A stretch of DNA of 64,000 nt from Auanema rhodensis (lineage: Eukaryota > Nematoda > Chromadorea > Rhabditida > Rhabditidae): contig OZ059894.1 in the NCBI GenBank assembly GCA_964057225.1, positions 9,558,131-9,622,130 on the forward strand, given 5' to 3'. The stretch's first letter is position 1. Each line of letters begins with the position of its first letter. Shown here one piece after another: positions 51,901-63,900 of this stretch. The position numbers and the translations under genes were made by a program. Below the pieces are notes generated by a model, which worked only from the letters and a program-made list of their open reading frames with translations, was not told the origin of the DNA and ran no database searches.

Positions 51901-54900
51901 GTGGACCCAGATTAATTGAAAATGAAGAAATGCTGATGTAAAGCTTATCTTAACATAAGAGTAGCATTAGCAAAAATAATGAGATCAGAGATAAGAGATA
52001 AGAGAAGTAGAACTCACGACTAGAGAGGTCGCGATAAAACACACGGTTTGCTTAGAACTGCTTTTTCTCGACACCCACTGTTATTTATGACTTCGTACTA
52101 TGCAGCTTTCTGTCGATTTTGCCACTAAGCTGGGACAGATAGACAGGAAAAGATATGAAAAATAATTCAAAAATAAAAAAAGTACAATATGATTCACAAA
52201 ATCATGTTATTGTATCGTTGTTGATATTTTTATTTCCCAGATTCTCTTGCCCAGAATGGCAAGCTGGACCATGGTCTGCCTGTTCTGAGAAGTGTGGTGA
52301 TGCTTTCCAATACAGATCCGTTACCTGTCGCTCCGAAAAGGAAGGAGAAGAAGGAAAACTCCTCCCCGCTGATGTAATAGAATACATATAAGCTTCTATT
52401 TTAAAATTTCTTTAAGGCTTGTGATGCTGAAGCTACCGTTGAGACCGAAAGAACCTGTAACCTTGGACCATGCGAAGGACTCAAGTTCCAAACTTCTGAA
52501 TGGAAATTGGTAAGAATTGTGGTTTCTATTATACATGTCTGCTTGTCTAACACATGAATGTGCCATAATGTTGGCAGTTAGAACGAAAAAAGACTGTTTT
52601 ACCAATATTAGTCAAATATGGCCCCGTGGCCTAATGGATAAGGCGTCGGTCTCCTAAACCGAAGATTGCAGGTTCGAGTCCTGCCTGGGTCGAAATTTTG
52701 CATAAGCGTTTCGCTTTCATTAAGATTCCTATATAGCAGCTTTCATTAATATTCCTAACTGTTACGTTGTTTCAGTGCTCCAAGTGTAACGATACTGAGG
52801 AAACTCGTGAAGTTAGTTGCACAGATACCAATGGAAGAGCCTATCCACTTGAGAAGTGCCTTGTCGACAACACCACCGAAATCCCAATTGATACCAGGTA
52901 TATTTAAAACAAATAAAAAATATTTAGCTATTGTTATTACAGATCCTGCGCCACCGTTCAGCCATGTCTTTACGAATGGACTGCCTCCCAATGGTCTAAG
53001 TGTTCCACTGAATGCGGACACGGACACAAGACTCGTCGTGTTGTCTGTGCTATTCATCAGTTGGGTGATCTCGAGGTTGTCGATGAAGGATTGTGCCAGG
53101 GAGAAAAACCAGGAGACCGTGAAGACTGTACCAACGAAGAAAAGTGTACTGGAACCTGGTACACTGGACCTTGGTCAGACTGTACTGAAAAGTGAGTTGA
53201 ATAAGTTTCAAGCCTTAAAACTGTTGAGAATTATTCAGATGTGGGGGAGGAAAACAAGACCGTTTGACTGTTTGCTTAAACTACGACAAGAAGCCAGTCC
53301 CAGAATGGTGTGACGAAGCTGAGAAGCCTGCTGAATCCCAAGATTGTAACGTTGAGGAGTGCCCAAGTATGCTGATTTTCTGAATTTATTTTACTAATTT
53401 TCTGGTTTCAGCTTGCTTTGATTCTGAGTTCGGTTGCTGCCCAGATAACTCTACTTTCGCTACTGGCGAATATAACCTAGGATGCTCCAACTGCTCTGAG
53501 ACCGAATTCGGATGCTGCGGAGATAACGTTACTGAGGCCACTGGAGCCAATCTTCTTGGATGCCCAGAATTCGTCGAAAGTGAATTGACTGTCAGCGACT
53601 TGAAGGAAGCTGAAAGCACCAATGAAGTTGAAGGATCTGGAGATTCAGCTGCTGATGCAACTGAATGCAATGTCACCAGTGAAGATGGAGATCAAGCTAC
53701 TGTTAACTGCAAGGTTGCCAACATGACGAATGTTGAAGACCTTGAGCTTTTGGGTAATATTTCATGCTAAAACAATTGCTGTTTCAAATATTTATTTAAA
53801 GGTAATGAAACTATGGACGGTAACGCTACTATTCATTGTTCCAAGACTGAATTCGGATGTTGTCCCGATTGGTACACTCCAGCTTCTGGAAAGGGTAATG
53901 AAGGATGTGAACCATTTGTTCTCGGTATATTAAAAACTATTAAAAACTCACAAACATCTTATTTGTTTAGGAAACTGTAATGGAACTCAATATGGATGCT
54001 GTATTGATGAAGTTACTCTTGCTCGTGGACCCAACTACGAAGGATGCGGAGAACCATCTTGTGCAGCTTCCCTCTATGGTTGCTGTAAGGATCGTAAAAC
54101 TATTGCTTTCGGGCCTCACTATGATGGATGTGAACGGTATTAAGGCATTATTGAAAAAACCTTCAACAACTGCTTTATTTCAGTTCTTCTTTCCCATGTG
54201 AGCTCTCTAGCTTCGGATGTTGCCCAGATGGAGAAACTGCTGCCCTTGGAAAGAACGGAACTGGATGTGGAGAAAACTGCCTCACCACTAAGTATGCTTA
54301 CTAATATGAAGATCATACTGTGAATTTGGTTGTTTAGGTATGGATGTTGCCCAGATGGAATTGCCACTGCTAAGGGACATCACAACGAAGGATGCGGATG
54401 TGAATACGCTCAATATGGATGTTGCCCAGACGGAAAGACTTCTGCCAAGGGATCTGGATTCGTTGGATGCCCAGAAAGCTGCGCTCAAAGTAATATTTAT
54501 TCTAATAAAAATAAATAATTTCATACATATCATTTAGGTCAATTCGGATGCTGCCCTGATGGTAAGACCTCCGCTCTTGGACCACGCAAGGAAGGATGCC
54601 CATGCCAATACACCAGATACGGGTGCTGCCCAGACGGTGAAACCACTGCCCTTGGACCAAAGCTCGAAGGATGCGACGACTGCCGTTATGGAAAGCACGG
54701 ATGCTGCCCTGATGGAGTTACTAAAGCCCGTGGACCAAATGAACAAGGATGCCCCGCTACTACCACTCCACCATTCATCATGGATGGAACCGTCTCACCA
54801 CACAAGATTCATAGCTGCTCCCTTCCTCAACACGCAGGAGAGGTCTGCAAGGCCGGATACAAACTTGTAAGATAGAAAAAATTAATGCATGATATATACA

Positions 54901-57900
54901 TATGAATTCAGAAATGGTCTTACGATATCAACGAGGGTCGTTGCGTTCAATTCTGGTACGGAGGATGCGGTGGAAATGAAAACCTTTATCAAACTAAGGA
55001 AATGTGCGAAACCATCTGTATCGAACCACCTGGCAAGGGACGTTGTTATCTTCCCAGAGTTATGGGACCAGAGCGTTGTGGACAAAACGTTGCAAGATAC
55101 TACTACAATCCCCAAATCCACCAATGTGAGGCCTTCTGGTGGCACGGATGTCTTGGAAACGCCAACAATTTCGCGTCTTGGGAAGAGTGCAGCGTATGAT
55201 GAAAGAAGTAGTGTGCCAAATAAAATATTATCTGTTTCAGACCTTCTGTAGAGATGTTACATTCTCAGAAGAAGCCTCAGCTCCTCCAGCTGCCCCAGTT
55301 GCTCCAATTAGCCCTGCTGAGCAACCTCGTTATGAAACTCAAACTATCGACATCGATGTAGCTGCTCCAAGCGCTGTTGACACCCGTGTTATGCGTAAGT
55401 ATTAATTCTTATGAACTACTCTCATTAGTTCGTTATAGCAACCATGGAAGAAGTATGTCGTATGAATCTTGACGCCGGACCATGCCAAGATTACACTGAG
55501 CAGTTCTACTACGATGCCGCAAGAGGGACTTGTCAGCCATTCACATTCGGAGGATGTGGTGGAAACAACAATCGCTTCCGTACTTCCGAAGAGTGTCTTC
55601 AGCGTTGTGGATTCCTCAACCCCAATGCAGCTGCTGTTGCCCAACAACACCTTCAACCAGCTCCACAACATTCCCGCGTCGGTAAGACGATTCAAGTCAT
55701 AACAGCCTTTTAAAACAAAAATATTTCAGAAGATCCAGCTCCTCCACCAGAGAGACCAGCTCCAATTATTCCCTGTATGTTCTATTTTTATTACAGAAAT
55801 GATTTTTCGAAAAGAAACAATATAAAATCACAGAAAACCTAAAAATAAAAGAAAAAATTGTTTGAAAATATCAAAAAGATGTATTGTTACATACCCTATC
55901 CCTTTGTTTCCTATGTTTTCTTAGTCTTATAGAAAGAGCACGCGTTTTTTATATATTTTCAAAATCTTTTATCTTTTCTGTTCATGGATAGTTGATCTAT
56001 GATGACGATGCATGTCTGGAATCATGTGTGTTTCAGCTACCCAAGGAAAAACTCGCGAGGCTTGCCACTTACCAGTTGGTGTTGGAACTTGTGGTGGAAA
56101 TTTCGATAGCTGGTACTACGAAGTTGCTACTGGCAGCTGTGTCAAGTTCAAGTATTCTGGATGCGGAGGAAACGGAAACAGATTCCACACTCAGGAAGCC
56201 TGTGAATCAATCTGTATTCCTGTCCCCGTTCAGCACGGTAAGTAAAGCATGTTGAAAGCCCTTAGTTTGCATGTAAATTCTGTATTGTTCTGTTTATAAC
56301 ACTACTTCAACTTCAATTCCACTCCTACAGCCTTAATACTTAGCTTCAACAGCTTAATTGTAATTCAAAAATAAAATATTTGTTTAAGATGGACCACCAG
56401 GTTCCAACACTGTTTGTGACGAGAATAAGGATTCTGGATCATGTACCGATTTCACCACCAAGTGGTTCTACAACAAACTTGACGGTACCTGCCACAGATT
56501 CCACTATGGAGGATGCAAAGGAAACGGAAACAAATTCGACACAGAAAAACAATGCAGGGCTGCTTGCGAGAATCACAACGGTTAATCTTTAAAATATTAT
56601 TTGATCTCACCCATCTATGCTCTTTTGCTTATTTATACTTTTCGAAGTCAAACTTCAAAACAAACCTAAACTCCTTCTATTACAATTTCATATTAGTCAA
56701 TTTCTTTTTTGAACTAAAATATTGAAAGAAATTTTTCATATTTTTTGAAAAACATGATCTCCATCATTGCTTCAACTTTCTTCAGATCGTTGCACTTTAC
56801 CAATGATCAGAGGTCCCTGTGGTGGAAAGCACACCTACTATTATTACAACAAAGACACAGAACAGTGTGAAACCTTCACTTATGGAGGTTGTCTTGGTAA
56901 CACTAATCGCTTCGCCACCATTGAGGAGTGCCAGGCTCGTTGTCCACGTAAGTAAGATGTTCATTCAGACAACTTTTTCATACAATTCTACAAAATCTCT
57001 CAGTTAAAAGTCCGTTTAATTAAATTTGTTTAACTGATTCAGGTTTATGGTCTTGATATTAGAAAGTTGTTAATAGTAATTTGACAGTACAATCTTCTTT
57101 TACTTTCTTCTTCTTCTACTCTCCCAAATCTTAAAATTACACGTTGTTCATCACTTTATGCCGTTGTCGTAACTTGCCTTGAATCCTCCTCCATTGTGTT
57201 GGTACACATGCACACGCATAACGTTCTCTAGACCATTGTTATCATATTTTTTTTCCTGAAACATTTGAAGTAATGAATTCATTCAGCTCCTTCAAACATC
57301 AGGTAATGTATTCTACTCTTCTAATTCAGTTTTCTCTTTTTTTCCAATGAGGCATTGAGGACGATTTTGCGTGTGTATATGTGCGTACCCTTTTATCGAA
57401 GTATACCTTCAATCTAATAGATATTTGGTTATTTCTTCACATTTGTTTTGATTTTTCCTAATTTCCGCTTTTCTCTTTATACTTTCTGCGCTATTCATAT
57501 CTTGCGCATAATGCTTACTATCATCTCTACTCTTCCAGTTTTCTCTAAATCTCTTTTTTTTCTATCTATCACTCTATCTCGTCTTAGTATTCGTTCCTGA
57601 ATGCTAATTATTGTTAAATTGATTAGCAGAAATCCATTTTTTTTCAATAAAGGTCTGTAATCGATTACAAATTCGCTAAAACTGCAATTAAGTAAGACAG
57701 ATTAAACAGCTTAACCTTTGTTCACTAACTTTTTTGTCCGCTTCATGTGTTTGCTATCCTGTTTTTAACTTTTTCGCTTTGCGTTTGTGTGTGTTGTGAA
57801 TTGCTAACATTTATAGAACAACGTGAACGAGAACAACCATTAGCCAACTTGATTGCCCCGGGAGCTGCTGAGAATACTCTACTGCAACTGGTGCCTACCG

Positions 57901-60900
57901 ATGCTAAAGATTTTCAAATAATCAACCATCAACAAAATACAGAACGATGTTTCTTACCTAAAGAAACTGGAAGATGTCGGTAAGTTAATGTTTCTGTGCT
58001 TCTACTAATTTCTGTGTGAATTCACTTCATCAGCTGAACACTATACGAACAAGAAAACACAAGTCTACAAAAATGAAAAGAACTATGAATTACAAAAGCT
58101 TATTGAAACGTTATTTACTTTCATCTTTGAAACGACAATATCAACCTGTGGACGCAAATTCCATTTTATTGTCCATTTCCGTGAATTTTCAACTCTAACG
58201 GAAGCTGCATTCGTTTTCATATCAATGACAACCAAAATTTCGACCCAGGCAGGACTCGAACCTGCAATCTTCGGTTTAGGAGACCGACGCCTTATCCATT
58301 AGGCCACGGGGCCACAAATTCCATTTTATTGTCCATTTCCGTGAATTTTCATCTCTTACGGAAGCTGCAATAGTTTTCATATCATTGGCAACCAAAATTT
58401 CGACCCAGGCAGGACTCGAACCTGCAATCTTCGGTTTAGGAGACCGACGCCTTATCCATTAGGCCACGGGGCCACAAATTCCATTTTAAAGTCCATTTCT
58501 GTGAATTTTCAACTCTTACGGAAGCTGCATTGGTTTTCATATCAATGGCAACCAAAATTTCGACCCAGGCAGGACTCGAACCTGCAATCTTCGGTTTAGG
58601 AGACCGACGCCTTATCCATTAGGCCACGGGGCCACAAATTCCATTTTAAAGTCCATTTCTGTGAATTTTCAACTCTTACGGAAGCTGCATTAGTTTTCAT
58701 ATCAATGACAACCAAAATTTCGACCCAGGCAGGACTCGAACCTGCAATCTTCGGTTTAGGAGACCGACGCCTTATCCATTAGGCCACGGGGCCACAAATT
58801 CCATTTTATAGTCCATTTCCGTGAATTTTCATCTCTTACGGAAGCTGCAATAGTTTTCATATCATTGGCAACCAAAATTTCGACCCAGGCAGGACTCGAA
58901 CCTGCAATCTTCGGTTTAGGAGACCGACGCCTTATCCATTAGGCCACGGGGCCACAAATTCCATTTTAAAGTCCATTTCTGTGAATTTTCAACTCTTACG
59001 GAAGCTGCATTGGTTTTCATATCAATGGCAACCAAAATTTCGACCCAGGCAGGACTCGAACCTGCAATCTTCGGTTTAGGAGACCGACGCCTTATCCATT
59101 AGGCCACGGGGCCACAAATTCCATTTTATAGTCCATTTCTGTGAATTTTCTTCTCTTACGGAAGCTGCATTGGTTTTCATATCAATGGCAACCAAAATTT
59201 CGACCCAGGCAGGACTCGAACCTGCAATCTTCGGTTTAGGAGACCGACGCCTTATCCATTAGGCCACGGGGCCACAAATTCCATTTTAAAGTCCATTTCT
59301 GTGAATTTTCAACTCTTACGGAAGCTGCATTGGTTTTCATATCAATGGCAACCAAAATTTCGACCCAGGCAGGACTCGAACCTGCAATCTTCGGTTTAGG
59401 AGACCGACGCCTTATCCATTAGGCCACGGGGCCACAAATTCCATTTTATAGTCCATTTCTGTGAATTTTCTTCTCTTACGGAAGCTGCATTGGTTTTCAT
59501 ATCAATGGCAACCAAAATTTCGACCCAGGCAGGACTCGAACCTGCAATCTTCGGTTTAGGAGACCGACGCCTTATCCATTAGGCCACGGGGCCACAAATT
59601 CCATTTTAAAGTCCATTTCTGTGAATTTTCAACTCTTACGGAAGCTGCATTAGTTTTCATATCAATGACAACCAAAATTTCGACCCAGGCAGGACTCGAA
59701 CCTGCAATCTTCGGTTTAGGAGACCGACGCCTTATCCATTAGGCCACGGGGCCACAAATTCCATTTTATTGTCCATTTCCGTGAATTTTCATCTCTTACG
59801 GAAGCTGCATTAGTTTTCATATCAATGACAACCAAAATTTCGACCCAGGCAGGACTCGAACCTGCAATCTTCGGTTTAGGAGACCGACGCCTTATCCATT
59901 AGGCCACGGGGCCACAAATTCCATTTTATAGTCCATTTCTGTGAATTTTCTTCTCTTACGGAAGCTGCATTGGTTTTCATATCAATGGCAACCAAAATTT
60001 CGACCCAGGCAGGACTCGAACCTGCAATCTTCGGTTTAGGAGACCGACGCCTTATCCATTAGGCCACGGGGCCACAAATTCCATTTTATAGTCCATTTCT
60101 GTGAATTTTCAACTCTTACGGAAGCTGCATTCGTTTTCATATCAATGACAACCAAAATTTCGACCCAGGCAGGACTCGAACCTGCAATCTTCGGTTTAGG
60201 AGACCGACGCCTTATCCATTAGGCCACGGGGCCACAAATTCCATTTTATTGTCCATTTCCGTGAATTTTCATCTCTCACGGAAGCTGCAATAGTTTTCAT
60301 ATCATTGGCAACCAAAATTTCGACCCAGGCAGGACTCGAACCTGCAATCTTCGGTTTAGGAGACCGACGCCTTATCCATTAGGCCACGGGGCCACAAATT
60401 CCATTTTATAGTCCATTTCTGTGAATTTTCAACTCTTACGGAAGCTGCATTCGTTTTCATATCAATGACAACCAAAATTTCGACCCAGGCAGGACTCGAA
60501 CCTGCAATCTTCGGTTTAGGAGACCGACGCCTTATCCATTAGGCCACGGGGCCACAAATTCCATTTTATAGTCCATTTCTGTGAATTTTCTTCTCTTACG
60601 GAAGCTGCATTGGTTTTCATATCAATGGCAACCAAAATTTCGACCCAGGCAGGACTCGAACCTGCAATCTTCGGTTTAGGAGACCGACGCCTTATCCATT
60701 AGGCCACGGGGCCACAAATTCCATTTTATAGTCCATTTCTGTGAATTTTCTTCTCTTACGGAAGCTGCATTGGTTTTCATATCAATGGCAACCAAAATTT
60801 CGACCCAGGCAGGACTCGAACCTGCAATCTTCGGTTTAGGAGACCGACGCCTTATCCATTAGGCCACGGGGCCACAAATTCCATTTTATAGTCCATTTCT

Positions 60901-63900
60901 GTGAATTTTCAACTCTTACGGAAGCTGCATTCGTTTTCATATCAATGACAACCAAAATTTCGACCCAGGCAGGACTCGAACCTGCAATCTTCGGTTTAGG
61001 AGACCGACGCCTTATCCATTAGGCCACGGGGCCACAAATTCCATTTTATTGTCCATTTCCGTGAATTTTCATCTCTCACGGAAGCTGCAATAGTTTTCAT
61101 ATCATTGGCAACCAAAATTTCGACCCAGGCAGGACTCGAACCTGCAATCTTCGGTTTAGGAGACCGACGCCTTATCCATTAGGCCACGGGGCCACAAATT
61201 CCATTTTATAGTCCATTTCTGTGAATTTTCTTCTCTTACGGAAGCTGCATTGGTTTTCATATCAATGGCAACCAAAATTTCGACCCAGGCAGGACTCGAA
61301 CCTGCAATCTTCGGTTTAGGAGACCGACGCCTTATCCATTAGGCCACGGGGCCACAAATTCCATTTTATAGTCCATTTCTGTGAATTTTCAACTCTTACG
61401 GAAGCTGCATTCGTTTTCATATCAATGACAACCAAAATTTCGACCCAGGCAGGACTCGAACCTGCAATCTTCGGTTTAGGAGACCGACGCCTTATCCATT
61501 AGGCCACGGGGCCACAAATTCCATTTTATAGTCCATTTCTGTGAATTTTCTTCTCTTACGGAAGCTGCATTGGTTTTCATATCAATGGCAACCAAAATTT
61601 CGACCCAGGCAGGACTCGAACCTGCAATCTTCGGTTTAGGAGACCGACGCCTTATCCATTAGGCCACGGGGCCACAAATTCCATTTTAAAGTCCATTTCT
61701 GTGAATTTTCAACTCTTACGGAAGCTGCATTAGTTTTCATAGCAATGACAACCAAAATTTCGACCCAGGCAGGACTCGAACCTGCAATCTTCGGTTTAGG
61801 AGACCGACGCCTTATCCATTAGGCCACGGGGCCACAAATTCCATTTTATAGTCCATTTCTGTGAATTTTCAACTCTTACGGAAGCTGCATTCGTTTTCAT
61901 ATCAATGACAACCAAAATTTCGACCCAGGCAGGACTCGAACCTGCAATCTTCGGTTTAGGAGACCGACGCCTTATCCATTAGGCCACGGGGCCACAAATT
62001 CCATTTTATTGTCCATTTCCGTGAATTTTCATCTCTCACGGAAGCTGCATTGGTTTTCATATCAATGGCAACCAAAATTTCGACCCAGGCAGGACTCGAA
62101 CCTGCAATCTTCGGTTTAGGAGACCGACGCCTTATCCATTAGGCCACGGGGCCACAAATTCCATTTTATAGTCCATTTCCGTGAATTTTCATCTCTTACG
62201 GAAGCTGCAATAGTTTTCATATCATTGGCAACCAAAATTTCGACCCAGGCAGGACTCGAACCTGCAATCTTCGGTTTAGGAGACCGACGCCTTATCCATT
62301 AGGCCACGGGGCCACAAATTCCATTTTAAAGTCCATTTCTGTGAATTTTCTTCTCTTACGGAAGCTGCATTGGTTTTCATATCAATGGCAACCAAAATTT
62401 CGACCCAGGCAGGACTCGAACCCGCAATCTTCGGTTTAGGAGACCGACGCCTTATCCATTAGGCCACGGGGCCACAAATTCCATTTTAAAGTCCATTTCT
62501 GTGAATTTTCAACTCTTACGGAAGCTGCATTAGTTTTCATATCAATGACAACCAAAATTTCGACCCAGGCAGGACTCGAACCTGCAATCTTCGGTTTAGG
62601 AGACCGACGCCTTATCCATTAGGCCACGGGGGCAAAAATCCATTTTATTGTCCATTTCCGTGAATTTTCATCTCTTACGGAAGCTGCAATAGTTTTCATA
62701 TCAATGACAACCAAAATTTCGACCCAGGCAGGACTCGAACCTGCAATCTTCGGTTTAGGAAACCGACGCCTTATCCATTAGGCCACGGGGCCACAAATTC
62801 CATTTTATTGTCCATTTCCGTGAATTTTCATCTCTTACGGAAGCTGCAATAGTTTTCATATCATTGGCAACCAAAATTTCGACCCAGGCAGGACTCGAAC
62901 CTGCAATCTTCGGTTTAGGAGACCGACGCCTTATCCATTAGGCCACGGGGCCTCAAATTCCATTTTATTGTCCATTTCCGTGAATTTTCATCTCTTACGG
63001 AAGCTGCAATAGTTTTCATATCATTGGCAACCAAAATTTCGACCCAGGCAGGACTCGAACCTGCAATCTTCGGTTTAGGAGACCGACGCCTTATCCATTA
63101 GGCCACGGGGCCACAAATTCCATTTTATTGTCCATTTCCGTGAATTTTCATCTCTTACGGAAGCTGCAATAGTTTTCATATCATTGGCAACCAAAATTTC
63201 GACCCAGGCAGGACTCGAACCTGCAATCTTCGGTTTAGGAGACCGACGCCTTGTCCATTAGGCCACGGGGCCACAAATTCCATTTTATTGTCTATTTCCG
63301 CGAATTTTCAACTCTTACGGAAGCTGCATTCGTTTTTATATCAATGACAACCAAAATTTCGACCCAGGCAGGACTCGAACCTGCAATCTTCGGTTTAGGA
63401 GACCGACGCCTTATCCATTAGGCCACGGGGCCACAAATTCTATTTTATTGTCCATTTCCGCGAATTTTCAACTCTTACGGAAGCTGCACAGTCTATTTCC
63501 GAAGAAGCCATGAAGACATGAATCAGATATCTCATTTTTTAACAATTTTTTTCAGAGCAGCTCAAGTAAAGTTCTTCTATGATGCTCCTGCCCAACAATG
63601 TCGTCAATTCTACTATAGCGGTTGCGACGGAAACGATAATAGATTTGAAACTCTCGAAGATTGTCAATCTTCGTGCATGCCTCATCAGGTAAGCTATTGT
63701 GAAACATTTTAGAAGTTTATGACAGTTTCTAGGCTTTAACACTAGATGAAAGTTTCAATATTGCTGCCGATGAAGCTGCAAGGTCTGTTGTTGATGGTGT
63801 TGTTACTGGAAGAGCGTTTAGTGATCCACGCATGGACGAAATACAGACATATAGTGCTGAACAGAATGACGAAAATCTTCAATTGCTTGATAAAGAAGAA

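Larger units (their letters stand above)
58158..63489 (-). repeat. Tandem array of 33 tRNA-Arg(CCU) genes, 160 bp unit
   Basis: Each unit is a 73 nt tRNA on the minus strand plus an 87 nt spacer. Left ends are exactly 160 apart from 58241 to 62561 (28 copies). One lost base then shifts the last five to 62720, 62880, 63040, 63200 and 63360. Copies 1-26 have identical tRNA bodies; four of the last seven carry single changes. Spacers fall into classes by a few diagnostic sites. Class A: TTTTATTG, CATTTCC, CATCTC, GCAATAG, CATTGGCA. Class B: TTTTAAAG, CATTTCT, CAACTC, GCATTGG, CAATGGCA. Class B2 is B with GCATTAG and CAATGACA. Class C: TTTTATAG, CATTTCT, CTTCTC, GCATTGG, CAATGGCA. Class D: TTTTATAG, CATTTCT, CAACTC, GCATTCG, CAATGACA. 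Each spacer provides an AAATTTT run just 3' of one tRNA and a TTTAAAA or TATAAAA-like motif about 20 bases 5' of the next. Left edge about 58158, right edge about 63489, both partial spacers. Confidence 0.97.
57980..63555 (+). other. Papilin intron hosting the tRNA array
   Basis: A 5576-base phase-2 intron from CG|GTAAGT to TTTTTTTCAG|A. About 96% of it is the antisense tRNA-Arg repeat (58158-63489). The remaining flanks are 180 bases on the left and about 65 on the right. It interrupts the codon for the P1 arginine of Kunitz domain 7. Confidence 0.9.

Noticed and set aside
58016-58198. 60-codon frame at the start of the array intron
   Set aside because: It runs from unique intron sequence into the tRNA spacer; chance open frame.
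58241-63432. CRISPR-like interpretation of the regular repeat
   Set aside because: Both halves of the unit repeat, the conserved part is a tRNA with intact arms and promoter boxes, and the genome is a eukaryote.
58241-63432. tRNA-derived SINE interpretation
   Set aside because: Copies are strictly tandem with one spacing, have no A-rich tails or target-site duplications, and the tRNA is complete at both ends.
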